Below are positions 16,758 to 24,245 of a DNA stretch of 32,574 nucleotides, in pieces (the stretch's first letter is position 1; every line of letters starts with the position of its first letter). The notes under the pieces are model-generated. The model did no database searches. It was not told the DNA's origin and saw nothing but the letters and a program-made list of their open reading frames with translations. Both the position numbers and the translations under genes were made by a program. Source of the stretch: Xenococcus sp. MO_188.B8 (lineage in GTDB: Bacteria > Cyanobacteriota > Cyanobacteriia > Cyanobacteriales > Xenococcaceae). The stretch is taken from positions 1 to 32,574 of the forward strand of contig JASJDR010000085.1 in the NCBI GenBank assembly GCA_030065615.1, given 5' to 3'.

Positions 16758-17009
16758 ATGGCAAGCTTAACTATCCGCAATCTGGACGATTCTATCAAAG
16801 CTTTGCTGAGTATCCGCGCTGCTCATCATGGGTATTCGATGGAAGAAGAAGCCCGACAAATCTTACGTGCTGCACTGCTTGAAAAGACTCAACCATCACA
16901 AAATCTAGCTAAATCAATTCAGAAACGCTTTGCCGAACTTGGTGGAATTGACCAGATACCTACTACTCCAAGAGAACCAATGCGCGAACCTCCTCAATTT
17001 ACCCCATAA
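16758..17009 (+). CDS. Orphan RHH antitoxin (FitA/VapB type)
   Basis: 83 residues with a ribbon-helix-helix start: MASLTIRNLDDSIKALLSIR, then AAHHGYSMEEEARQILRAAL, the classic strand-helix-helix of FitA-like antitoxins. Residues 45-83 are a proline-rich tail that would bind a PIN toxin. Normally a vapC gene overlaps its stop. Here only codons for IILDTDIL follow, without a start codon, before the frame runs into a Uma2 remnant. The antitoxin itself is complete and might still regulate its own promoter or neutralise a related toxin elsewhere. Confidence 0.8.
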   Translation: MASLTIRNLDDSIKALLSIRAAHHGYSMEEEARQILRAALLEKTQPSQNLAKSIQKRFAELGGIDQIPTTPREPMREPPQFTP

Positions 17010-17010
17010 T

Positions 17011-17035
17011 TATTCTGGACACAGATATCTTATTT
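17011..17035 (+). pseudogene. vapC N-terminal remnant, start codon lost
   Basis: Immediately after the antitoxin stop the sequence reads ATTATTCTGGACACAGATAT, encoding IILDTDI, the usual beginning of a VapC protein with its first catalytic aspartate. An intact pair would read TAATGATTATTCTG; here TAATTATTCTG lacks the TG of the start codon. Similarity ends within about eight codons, where a Uma2 remnant on the other strand begins. Confidence 0.5.
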
Positions 17036-17212
17036 GAATATTTTATTAGTAGTAAGTTGAAGTTGAGGAAACAGAGGAGAAGCGATCGCGCTATCCTCTA
17101 CAAATTCAGTCTCTTCGTACAGTCCCTGATTTAGAATCAAGACTGTTACCTGATCATTTTCGTGATTTAAGGTGATCTCCAGAAAAATTTTTACCAGGTT
17201 TTGATCAGATTT
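17030..17212 (-). pseudogene. Uma2 C-terminal remnant 2
   Basis: Minus-strand translation from 17212 gives about 60 residues including VTVLILNQGLYEETEFVEDS followed by AIASPLFPQLQLTTNKIFK and a stop, the typical last strands of a Uma2 protein. The frame is closed by a stop at 17219-17221 and the catalytic core is missing. The last 24 codons parallel remnant 1 at 16595-16696. It abuts the lost vapC, which suggests recombination at this point. Confidence 0.65.
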
Positions 17213-17223
17213 ATTTATTCATC

Positions 17224-17253
17224 CGTAGGGGCGCATCGCGATGCACCCCTACG
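17224..17253. repeat. 30-bp palindrome, GTAGGGGCG family
   Basis: CGTAGGGGCGCATCG pairs with CGATGCACCCCTACG, with one C/A mismatch and no loop. It shares its outer GTAGGGG/CCCCTAC with the palindrome at 2-29. It lies directly beside the GC-rich hairpin repeat at 17258-17303, so two repeat families sit end to end here. Confidence 0.75.
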
Positions 17254-17257
17254 CCGC

Positions 17258-17303
17258 AACTCGCGCGTTCCCTTGCGCCTGTCGGCGGCGCGGGGTCGCT
17301 CGT
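17258..17303 (-). repeat. ACGAGCGACCC...GGAACGCGCGAGTT hairpin repeat
   Basis: Read on the minus strand: ACGAGCGACCC, then the stem GCGCC-GCCGACA-GGCGC, then AAGGGAACGCGCGAGTT. The same flanks surround a different stem at 32501-32549. The flanks are thus conserved while the hairpin changes. GC content is far above its surroundings. Confidence 0.7.
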
Positions 17304-17377
17304 TAATAGTCTGTTCTTGGCTAGAAATCACCTAAATATTCTTCAAGAGTTAATTTTCTGGTGGCAGTGTTCATTGA

Positions 17378-17581
17378 TTAGATCTCATCAGGAATAACCC
17401 ATTTGGGGGGTTCGGTTAGTTTTTTTCTTCTTGCTATTTCAGCTATTTCCAGCATTTCATCCAAGGAAGTATCACTAATAAATTTAGAGGTTTTTTCCAG
17501 ATGATTGTCTTGAGATATTGAGTTCTCCGTAACAGATTCTTGATTATTGCTTATGGTTTCGCTGTTATTACTAGTTTCCAT
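17378..17581 (-). CDS. Small hypothetical protein
   Basis: 67 residues, not assigned to a family. The first 30 residues are polar and low in complexity (Asn, Ser, Glu). The C-terminal half (SLDEMLEIAEIARRKKLTEP followed by PKWVIPDEI) forms a likely helix and a conserved-looking PPKWVIPDE end. The order of a disordered start and a helical tail is like small partner proteins or antitoxins, but no toxin gene is adjacent. It diverges from the ftsL-like gene, with 203 bases between the two starts. Confidence 0.5.
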   Translation of the reverse strand: METSNNSETISNNQESVTENSISQDNHLEKTSKFISDTSLDEMLEIAEIARRKKLTEPPKWVIPDEI

Positions 17582-17784
17582 GATTCCTTAAGTTATCATT
17601 TCTATCTTAATTATTGTAAATTATTATGCAATCTTGAATCCCCAATCCCCAAAGATGGGCATTCCCTAATCCTAATCACCAAGCTTTTTAAAAAAAGATC
17701 AATCTTTGTTACTTATCTCTTGCGATTTGTAAATATAACGGTTAGAATGCGGCTGAAAACTTCCACAACACTTAGCGTCTTATT

Positions 17785-18282
17785 ATGTCTGCCCTTCCTC
17801 AACACTATCTTCAATTAGGTTCTGATAAAAATTTCTCTTCAGACTTATCTAATACTCAGGTACTATCTAAAAGTCAAACAAAATTGAAGAATAATTCTCA
17901 AAAGTCTCCTTCTCGTTTTCCGAAACCTAGAAAATTTCCTCCATATCTCAAGATTTTACTGTTATTGCAAAGAGGTTCTTTAGGAGTAGCTAGCTTTTCT
18001 ATCGCAACTGGAATTATGTTGTACTTATCTACAGTTGCTATTCCTCAACAATGGAGTAAAGAATACCGTAATCTTGAATCTTTACAACGTCAAGAGCGCC
18101 AGTTAACAACTATCGGAGAAAGTTTGAAATATAAGCTTTCGCAACAGGCAAGACAATATAAAATGTCTCCGATCGCATCTAGTAACACTGTATTTCTGAA
18201 ACCAAATTCAGTAGCAGTTAATCCCCAAAAAACCCAAGAAAATCAAAGTGAATCACTGAAAAAAATGAGTCTTGGATACTAA
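17785..18282 (+). CDS. FtsL-like bitopic membrane protein
   Basis: 165 residues: a basic, proline-containing cytoplasmic segment (1-60), one membrane helix at about 66-85 (GVASFSIATGIMLYLSTVAI), and then a coiled-coil-like stretch at 88-122 (SKEYRNLESLQRQERQLTTI). This topology and the position 32 bases upstream of ftsI match FtsL, which recruits the septal synthase complex with FtsQ and FtsB. Sequence identity to FtsL is not visible, as usual for this fast-evolving family. Its last 40 residues are polar. Assignment rests on topology and context. Confidence 0.6.
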   Translation: MSALPQHYLQLGSDKNFSSDLSNTQVLSKSQTKLKNNSQKSPSRFPKPRKFPPYLKILLLLQRGSLGVASFSIATGIMLYLSTVAIPQQWSKEYRNLESLQRQERQLTTIGESLKYKLSQQARQYKMSPIASSNTVFLKPNSVAVNPQKTQENQSESLKKMSLGY

Positions 18283-18314
18283 GTATTAATTAACTAACTA
18301 TTAACTATGAAGTA

Positions 18315-20168
18315 ATGAGAAAAACTAGGGCGAGTGCATTATTAAACACAACTCGATTACCCAAAAAATCTCGTAATCTTGCTCATCAAGTTACGTTAAG
18401 ATTACTCCTAGTTTGGGGATTATTATTCCTTTGTGCAACAGGATTGACAGTGAGGCTTTATCATCTTCAGGTTGTCGATCCTGTAATTAGTCATGAAAAA
18501 GCACCTAAAAATAAAAACTATAAAGCGATCGCGCGATCGCAACAAACAGCAAGCCTAAGACCATATACTCCTCGTCGTCAGATTGTAGATCGCAATTACA
18601 ATGTTTTAGCGACAGATCGCATTAATTATCAACTTTACGTTCATCCCGATCTATTTATCAAAAACTCAAAACCTGTCCCTCCAGAAAAGGTTGCCCAAGA
18701 TTTAGCAGCTATTTTAAAAACTCACACGACCGAAGAGTTATTACAGCAGTTTGGCAAACCAGGTCCTTTAGCAAAAAATTTACCAGAATCATTAGTCCCC
18801 AAAATTCGTGCTTTACAGATTGATGGTCTAGATCTCAGAAAAAATTATGCTCGCTTTTATCCCCATCAAGAAATGGCTGCCGAAGTCATTGGCTATATTA
18901 ACAAAGATGCAAGTCGCGAACCTAAAGCGGGATTAGAGTATACGCAAAATAAATTATTAGAAAGTCAGCCTATTAGTCTAAGGTTAAAGCGTAGTTTTTT
19001 GCAACTTAAGGGAAAGACCCAGCCGGTCTTTCATCCAGGGGAGTTAAAGCAAAAGATGTTCCAATTTGACGACCTCCGATTACAAACTACCCTAGACCTT
19101 CGACTACAACAATCGGCTCGTCAAGCATTAAAAACCTGGATGGATAAATACCAAGCCAAAAGGGGAGCTGTTCTCGTCATGGATGTGCGGGATGGTTCGA
19201 TTCCCGTGTTAGTCTGTGAACCAACCTATAATCCTAATCGTTACAACGAATACAAAGACTATAGTTTATTCAAAAATTGGGCAATTACCGATCTTTATGA
19301 GCCTGGTTCGACTTTTAAACCGATTAATGTTGCGATCGCTTTAGAAGCTGGTGTGATTACTCCTAACGAAAAAATTGAAGATACGGGAGAAACTGTAGTC
19401 AATCGCCATACTATTCGCAATCACGATTACCCAGAAGAAGGTGTTAGGGGAAAGATTAGCATAGATGAGATTTTGCAATATTCTAGCAATATCGGGATGA
19501 TTAACATCATGAATAGACTGTCTCGTTCCGATTATTACCAAAAACTTCAGGAATTAGGCATCGAAGAGCCCTTAGAATTAGACCTTCCAGGCTATACTCC
19601 TGGACAACTCAGAGACGAAGTCGAATTTTCGGCTAAAGAAATTGACGCTGCGACAGCTGCTTTTGGTCAAGGTTTCTCTCTGACTCCTTTAAAACTACTA
19701 CAAATTCATGCAGCGATCGCTAATGGGGGAGATCTAATGACGCCTCATTTAGTCAAAGGTTTAGTTGATTTTGACGGCAATCTTCACTATGAGATTCCGC
19801 CTCAGAGTCAAAAAATTTGGGACTCTAAAACTACTCGTACTGTCCTAGAAATGATGGAAACAGTAGTTGAAAAAGGTAGTGGTGAAAATTCCAAAATTCC
19901 TGGCTATCGGATTGCTGGAAAAACAGGAACTGCTCAGAAAATCAACCAAACAGGAGCCTATGATGCCAACGCTAAAATTACTAGCTTCGTGGCAGTTTTT
20001 CCTGTAGAAAAGCCCCGTTATGCAATATTAGCGGTAGTAGATGAGCCTAAAGGAAGATTGACTTTTGGTTCTACTGTGGCTGCACCAATAGTTAAAGAGG
20101 TCATAGAAACAATCATTGCCCATGAAGGAATTCCACCGTTTCGAGAGCCCAAGAAAAGTCCTCTTTGA
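18315..20168 (+). CDS. ftsI: Peptidoglycan D,D-transpeptidase FtsI / penicillin-binding protein 2
   Basis: Class B penicillin-binding protein that cross-links septal peptidoglycan in the periplasm. 617 residues: short basic cytoplasmic end, membrane helix at about 30-48, a dimerisation domain with RRQIVDRNYNVLATD, and the transpeptidase domain. Active-site motifs are complete: S332-T-F-K335 in EPGSTFKPINVA, S390-S-N392 in QYSSNIGM, and K536-T-G538 in AGKTGTAQK. The start at 18315 overlaps the end of a three-codon frame (ATGAAGTAATG) and follows the ftsL-like gene by 32 bases. No PASTA domain is visible at the C-terminus. It could serve elongation instead of division, but the neighbour favours FtsI. 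Confidence 0.9.
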   Translation: MRKTRASALLNTTRLPKKSRNLAHQVTLRLLLVWGLLFLCATGLTVRLYHLQVVDPVISHEKAPKNKNYKAIARSQQTASLRPYTPRRQIVDRNYNVLATDRINYQLYVHPDLFIKNSKPVPPEKVAQDLAAILKTHTTEELLQQFGKPGPLAKNLPESLVPKIRALQIDGLDLRKNYARFYPHQEMAAEVIGYINKDASREPKAGLEYTQNKLLESQPISLRLKRSFLQLKGKTQPVFHPGELKQKMFQFDDLRLQTTLDLRLQQSARQALKTWMDKYQAKRGAVLVMDVRDGSIPVLVCEPTYNPNRYNEYKDYSLFKNWAITDLYEPGSTFKPINVAIALEAGVITPNEKIEDTGETVVNRHTIRNHDYPEEGVRGKISIDEILQYSSNIGMINIMNRLSRSDYYQKLQELGIEEPLELDLPGYTPGQLRDEVEFSAKEIDAATAAFGQGFSLTPLKLLQIHAAIANGGDLMTPHLVKGLVDFDGNLHYEIPPQSQKIWDSKTTRTVLEMMETVVEKGSGENSKIPGYRIAGKTGTAQKINQTGAYDANAKITSFVAVFPVEKPRYAILAVVDEPKGRLTFGSTVAAPIVKEVIETIIAHEGIPPFREPKKSPL

Positions 20169-20219
20169 CCATAATAGTAATTAAAAATTTTAGAGACGAA
20201 AAAAATCAGAATGTTTAGC

Positions 20220-20747
20220 TCTACCGAACTTGCAATTTAAAATTATTAGTTTTTCTTGTCAGGAATAGTGAATAGGAAACAGGAAACAGTTATTATTTTT
20301 CGAGTTTTTTAATAAGACTAGTAATTATTCTACTTTCTTCTAGTAGTAAATAAATAATTATTTCTACTTCTTTTCTCGGACATAATCCTACTCGTTCAAA
20401 TAAAATAAGATGAGTTTCTAGTTCATTAATTGAATCTACTGATATGTTTAAAAATCTTAAATATTCTTTTGTATAGTGCCTCCCATATCCTTCCGCTATG
20501 TTAGCAGGAATAGATACTGCACTTCTTCTGATCTGTTGAACCATTTCATACAGTTCATCTTTGGGAAAAGTTCTAGTCAGAAAATAGCAGTTTTCCGTAA
20601 TAACTATACCTTTTTGCCAAATTCTTAATTCTTTAAAGTCATTTATGTCGGACATTTTTAATTAGTTTGATTTCTCTTAACTGTTCCCATTCCCTGTTTC
20701 CTATTCTCTACTATCAATTTTTGGTTTAGCAAGTTAAGTTCGGTAGA
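20220..20747. mobile_element. Inverted-repeat-bounded element carrying a four-helix-bundle gene
   Basis: Three nested inverted repeats enclose the gene at 20293-20655. Outer: TCTACCGAACTT (20220-20231) with AAGTTCGGTAGA (20736-20747), 12 of 12. Middle: GAATAGGAAACAGG (20270-20283) with CCTGTTTCCTATTC (20693-20706), 14 of 14, extendable by TAG with one mismatch. Inner: AACAGTTA (20285-20292), abutting the stop codon, with TAACTGTT (20678-20685). The RNA could fold into one large stem capped by the coding region. Intervening sequences in 23S rRNA carry related genes inside such stems, but no rRNA is here. No transposase is encoded. Confidence 0.6.
20293..20655 (-). CDS. Four-helix-bundle protein (23S rRNA intervening-sequence / Avd-like family)
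   Basis: 120 residues, the standard length. Family signatures are FKELRIWQKGIVITENCYFL, the FPKDELYEMVQQIRRSAVSI block and SIPANIAEGYGRHYTKEYLR, followed by a long helix with ELETHLIL. Known relatives are encoded in 23S rRNA intervening sequences, or act as Avd, the accessory protein of diversity-generating retroelements; they form pentameric helical barrels that bind nucleic acid. No reverse transcriptase, variable repeat or rRNA is nearby, so neither context applies. The gene fills an inverted-repeat-bounded element and opposes ftsI. Host function unknown. Confidence 0.88.
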   Translation of the reverse strand: MSDINDFKELRIWQKGIVITENCYFLTRTFPKDELYEMVQQIRRSAVSIPANIAEGYGRHYTKEYLRFLNISVDSINELETHLILFERVGLCPRKEVEIIIYLLLEESRIITSLIKKLEK

Positions 20748-20890
20748 ACCAGAAATTTTAATCAGCGAATCGGTGCTCTAGAAATACGTAATCATTCTGA
20801 TTCAATATATTAAATTTATTGCCAAAATTTATATAGGAGTTACAGAAACTTCATCTGATTTATTTTTTTACTCTCTCAATTTATTTAATT

Positions 20891-21961
20891 ATGAATATAA
20901 TTGCTAAACAGAAAAATAATCGTAATTTAGCTTTTAGTGTTACTCTAGCTAGTGCCATTTCTATTCTCAAATCAGCAGAAGCCAACGCACTTAGTGTTAC
21001 CTTTGATTATACATACGATGACAATAACTTTTTTGATCCTGGGACTACTGAAGGTCTAGACAGAAGAAACACTCTAACCCAAGCGGGTCAGTATTTTACC
21101 AACTATATCAATGATAGTCTATCAGCAATTAGCTCTGGTTCTGGAATTGCAGATGTTGGTGGTAATGGTGGGTCTAATACTTGGACAGCATCTTTTTTCC
21201 ATCCAGCAACAGGCAACACCCAAACGATTCTAGATCTAACTGTCCCAGCAGACAAGATCATTGTTTATGCTGGTGGACGGGATCTTAGTTCTTTGGGGAC
21301 AGCAGGCACTGGTGGTTTTACAACAGCGAGTGGCTCGTCAGCGTTTATTAATCTTATAGCAGGGCGAGGACAAGCAGGCGCACTGACAGACCCAAAAACG
21401 GATATTGGTTTGTGGGGTGGTTCTCTTTCCTTTGATACGAATATAGTTATTGATTCTACTACTTACGATTGGCACAATACTACCGATTCAGCAGGACTCG
21501 ACTCTAATGAGTTTGACTTCTTGTCTACTGCTATTCATGAACTTGGTCACATCTTTGGCTTTAGTAGTCTTGAAGGCTCTTCTTGGGCAAATCAGATTGA
21601 AGGTACAAGTTTTACGGGGACTAATGCATTAGATGTCTACAGGGCAGAAACTGATCTTAATGCGACTTCTGTTCCTTTAAAGAGCAATAGTCTTGCTCAC
21701 TGGGATGAGCTGATTACCAGCCTTACTTTAGCAGGCGATAGTCAAGAAGCAGCTTTCGGCCCTAATATATCCGAAGGCCAAAGAAAGTTGTTGACAAATT
21801 TAGATTATGCAGGATTGGAAGACATTGGTTGGGAAGTCAATACTGCTTCTGTTCCTTTTGAGTTTTCTCCTGCATTAGGCATTTTATTAATGTGTGGATT
21901 CTTTGGCTCTTTATTTATCAAGAAGCGCTTAAGAGGAAAAACTAGAAAACTAGTCAAGTAG
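20891..21961 (+). CDS. Secreted zinc metalloprotease with PEP-CTERM-like sorting tail
   Basis: 356 residues. A signal peptide covers about 1-35 (hydrophobic LAFSVTLASAISILKSAEANA). The zinc site is H216-E-L-G-H220-IFGF (HExxHxxGF), with a third ligand not resolved in the expected H/D position. The C-terminus has a sorting tripartite signal: VPFEFSP at about 321-327, a hydrophobic stretch LGILLMCGFFGSLFI, then a basic tail KKRLRGKTRKLVK. This P-F-E-F-S-P form replaces the classic P-E-P and is a cyanobacterial variant processed by an exosortase-type enzyme (inference). It is thus probably a surface-attached protease. A terminator hairpin lies at 22069-22101. Confidence 0.8.
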   Translation: MNIIAKQKNNRNLAFSVTLASAISILKSAEANALSVTFDYTYDDNNFFDPGTTEGLDRRNTLTQAGQYFTNYINDSLSAISSGSGIADVGGNGGSNTWTASFFHPATGNTQTILDLTVPADKIIVYAGGRDLSSLGTAGTGGFTTASGSSAFINLIAGRGQAGALTDPKTDIGLWGGSLSFDTNIVIDSTTYDWHNTTDSAGLDSNEFDFLSTAIHELGHIFGFSSLEGSSWANQIEGTSFTGTNALDVYRAETDLNATSVPLKSNSLAHWDELITSLTLAGDSQEAAFGPNISEGQRKLLTNLDYAGLEDIGWEVNTASVPFEFSPALGILLMCGFFGSLFIKKRLRGKTRKLVK

Positions 21962-22496
21962 GCATAAACTGATTGACTGACAAAAGTGCTTGAAAAATTC
22001 GCGGCGATTAAAGCGCCAGGCTTCGCCTGATTACAGATAGTAATTAGCTCCAATGCTAATATTCCTCTAATCCTTGCCAAAGATTAATTCTGGCAAGGAT
22101 TTATTATGGAAAATCAAAATTTAGATGTGGAATGTTCGTCAGTAAGCTTCGATTCCCAAGAGTAATCGTGAAATATACTTAGTTTATATTGTACTTTATT
22201 GTTAATTAATAAAGTTTATTCTTGAGCGTAGATAGGATTTACATCTCAATAATAAAAGTATATATTTTTTTTATAAATTGATTTCCAAAAAACAGTATTT
22301 TCCAGAATTTACTTTGTCAAAATTTTCTTGCTAAATTATAAGTAATCAAACGAACTTCACAAAATCATAGTTTTCACAAAAAAGAATAAATAATTTCATG
22401 AAAATATTCATAATATAGTCATAATAAATGATATTGTTTTGTGAATTTATTGTAAATCTATTGTGGAGTTTTTATTAGAAACAATTACCAAAAGAT
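21962..22496. other. Gene-free AT-rich interval with terminator
   Basis: No gene is supported in 535 bases. It contains a GC-rich hairpin near 22002-22030 (CAGGC-TTCG-CCTG), the terminator described at 22069-22101, and a long AT-rich leader to the fibro-slime gene with TATTGTACT at 22187-22195, one base off a motif repeated in the next gap. Confidence 0.6.
22069..22105 (+). terminator. Likely terminator after the metalloprotease
   Basis: AATCCTTGCC (22069-22078) pairs perfectly with GGCAAGGATT (22092-22101) around a 13-base loop, followed by TATTA. The stem is strong; the weak T-run lowers certainty for intrinsic termination. Confidence 0.6.
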
Positions 22497-23231
22497 ATGA
22501 AATTAAATCCTCAAAGCCAACTAATTGCTAAATTAGTAGCAGTTCTAACAATCACTAATATTTTTACTCTTGTTCTTCCTCAAGTAGCTTTCAGTAACAC
22601 GATAGTTCTTAAAGGAACTATAAGAGACTTTAGCGATCAGCATCCTGACTTTGAACGCCAAAATGGACAAGATGGATTTCATTATGGCTTAGATCAAAAT
22701 ATTACAACAGATACAATTGGCACAGATAACAAGCCAGTTTATGCAGGAGGTAGTTTTTCAACTACAACTAAAGCAAATTTTGATCAATGGTATAGAGATG
22801 TCCCAAATGTTAATCAAAAAAAGAATTTATCTATTCAGTTAAAAGATGATGATCGTGATGGAGTTTATCGTTATCAAAATACAAGCTTCTTTCCTATAAA
22901 TAATAAATTAATGGGTAATGAGGGCAGGAATAACAATTTTCACTTTACCTATGAAATTCATTCTAAATTTACCTACCAAGGAGGAGAAACTTTCCACTTT
23001 AGTGGTGACGATGATGTCTGGGTTTATATTAATGGACACAAGGTAATTGATATTGGCGGAGTTCACAGCAGAACTGATGCTCATGTTAATCTAGATGAGA
23101 TAGCTGCTGCTATTGGAATAGAAGTTGGTGGAACATATAATTTGGATTTCTTTTTTGCCGAAAGACATGTAACTCAATCTAACTTTATTATTGAAACAAC
23201 TATGCTCTTAGAAAATCCCAAACCCGACTAA
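22497..23231 (+). CDS. Secreted fibro-slime domain protein
   Basis: 244 residues. A signal peptide ends near residue 32 (hydrophobic VAVLTITNIFTLVLPQVAFS). The rest is one fibro-slime domain: VLKGTIRDFSDQHPDFERQN at the start, FHFTYEIHSKFTYQGGETFH, then FSGDDDVWVYINGHKVIDIG, and GGTYNLDFFFAERHVTQSNF at the end. The D-D-D-V-W-V-Y-I-N-G block is the diagnostic element, related to PA14-like carbohydrate-binding modules. No membrane anchor or sorting tail is visible, so it is probably released or bound to other surface material. The leader is long and AT-rich, and a terminator-like hairpin lies 100 bases downstream. Ligand unknown. Confidence 0.87.
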   Translation: MKLNPQSQLIAKLVAVLTITNIFTLVLPQVAFSNTIVLKGTIRDFSDQHPDFERQNGQDGFHYGLDQNITTDTIGTDNKPVYAGGSFSTTTKANFDQWYRDVPNVNQKKNLSIQLKDDDRDGVYRYQNTSFFPINNKLMGNEGRNNNFHFTYEIHSKFTYQGGETFHFSGDDDVWVYINGHKVIDIGGVHSRTDAHVNLDEIAAAIGIEVGGTYNLDFFFAERHVTQSNFIIETTMLLENPKPD

Positions 23232-23330
23232 ATAGGGTTAGACAAGTAGAATACCTGAACCTCCTTATTATCAATTAAATTGGCTATTGTAGTTAATCCC
23301 AAAATATACTACTAATTAATAATGATCATT

Positions 23331-23376
23331 AATCTCTGCTCAATGGCATTTATAAGTCATTATCAGAGATTTTTTT
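23331..23376 (+). terminator. Terminator downstream of the fibro-slime gene
   Basis: AATCTCTG (23331-23338) pairs with CAGAGATT (23364-23371), with an inner AATG/CATT pairing, followed by six T. This is a good intrinsic terminator, although 100 bases from the stop codon. Confidence 0.7.
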
Positions 23377-23562
23377 CAGTAATTAGATAATTTTTGATTT
23401 CTTCATAAATAGCTTGCTAATTTGCAGTTTATTTATTACTAAAAGTAGTAGTTTTATTGATTTACTTACGCTGAATAGGTGAACAGGATTACTTTTATAG
23501 TATTAAAGCCTTTTCCCAAGATACTAATTGATCATAAAAAGACTTATATATTTTTCTCATAC

Positions 23563-23718
23563 CGTTTTTAATTTAGTTGGATCTTATCCCACCTCAGAAA
23601 TAATCTTTGGTACTGTGACCAAATCCAAGCTATCAATCGTCGTGAACTCTACCCCAGTAATTCGATATAAATGAAAGCGTAAATCAAAAGAGCGATTGTT
23701 GCTACGACGATGATATTC
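23563..23718 (-). pseudogene. IS110-family transposase remnant
   Basis: Minus-strand translation from 23718 gives EYHRRSNNRSFDLRFHLYRI followed by TGVEFTTIDSLDLVTVPKII and SEVG, then an in-frame stop and DPTKLKTV before another stop. The block FDLR-HLYRITGV-FT-IDGL--LT---IISEVGLDP is typical of the C-terminal half of IS110/IS1111-group transposases. Upstream only a run of A (AAAAAAAAAGAA) precedes the match; the catalytic N-terminal DEDD part is absent. It is clearly dead, and shows that the gap is an old insertion site. Confidence 0.65.
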
Positions 23719-23754
23719 TTTTTTTTTCCACTAGAAGGACTTCTTAGGTAACCA

Positions 23755-23791
23755 ATGAGACTGGCTACCCTGTTTCTCATTTTCTTTTTTG
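23755..23791 (+). terminator. Orphan terminator-like hairpin
   Basis: AATGAGA (23755-23761) pairs with TCTCATT (23776-23782), followed by TTCTTTTTT. No plus-strand gene ends just before it, so it may be a leftover from a deleted gene, or may end an unannotated transcript. Confidence 0.45.
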
Positions 23792-24245
23792 GGCTTGTAG
23801 CATTTTTCGGGGACTATTGATGTTGATCTTAATACTAATGTACTAAATGTGATCGCAGATAGCCATAATATTATTCAAAATATAGATTAGCTCAGTAGTA
23901 ACCAGCAATTAGAAAATAAATAATTTTAATATAGATAGACTTTGTTATTGTAGTTTATTCCGCAAATATACCTAAAAATCTTGGGAATATATAGCTACTT
24001 GATAAAGTCTATTCTTAATTATCAGAAATTTTATTATAGAAATAATAAACTCATATATTTTTTCGTTTCTTCATCAAAAAACCACGGTCTTTATATTATT
24101 TTAATAATCAAAAATAGTAGGTTTCTGTATTTACTTCTTTAGAAGAGAATTGTTATTGTAGTACAGAAAGCAACTTAAAAGATATTCAATTTGTTTTCGA
24201 TTGAAATTTCCCAGGAATAAAATACACACTAATAAATTTATTATT

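Larger units (their letters stand above)
23232..24245. other. Long AT-rich gap with transposase remnant
   Basis: About 1 kb with no intact gene. It holds a terminator at 23331-23376, an IS110-type transposase remnant at 23563-23718, an orphan terminator-like hairpin at 23755-23791, and three exact copies of TATTGTAGT at 23285, 23946 and 24154. The rest is AT-rich with nothing recognised. Confidence 0.65.

Noticed and set aside
20293..20655. Avd of a diversity-generating retroelement
   Set aside because: No reverse transcriptase, template repeat or variable repeat lies within reach; only the fold family is shared.
24201..24245. TTG start giving a 106-residue small secreted protein
   Set aside because: The ATG at 24246 starts a clean signal peptide; the added residues are polar and precede the signal unnaturally.
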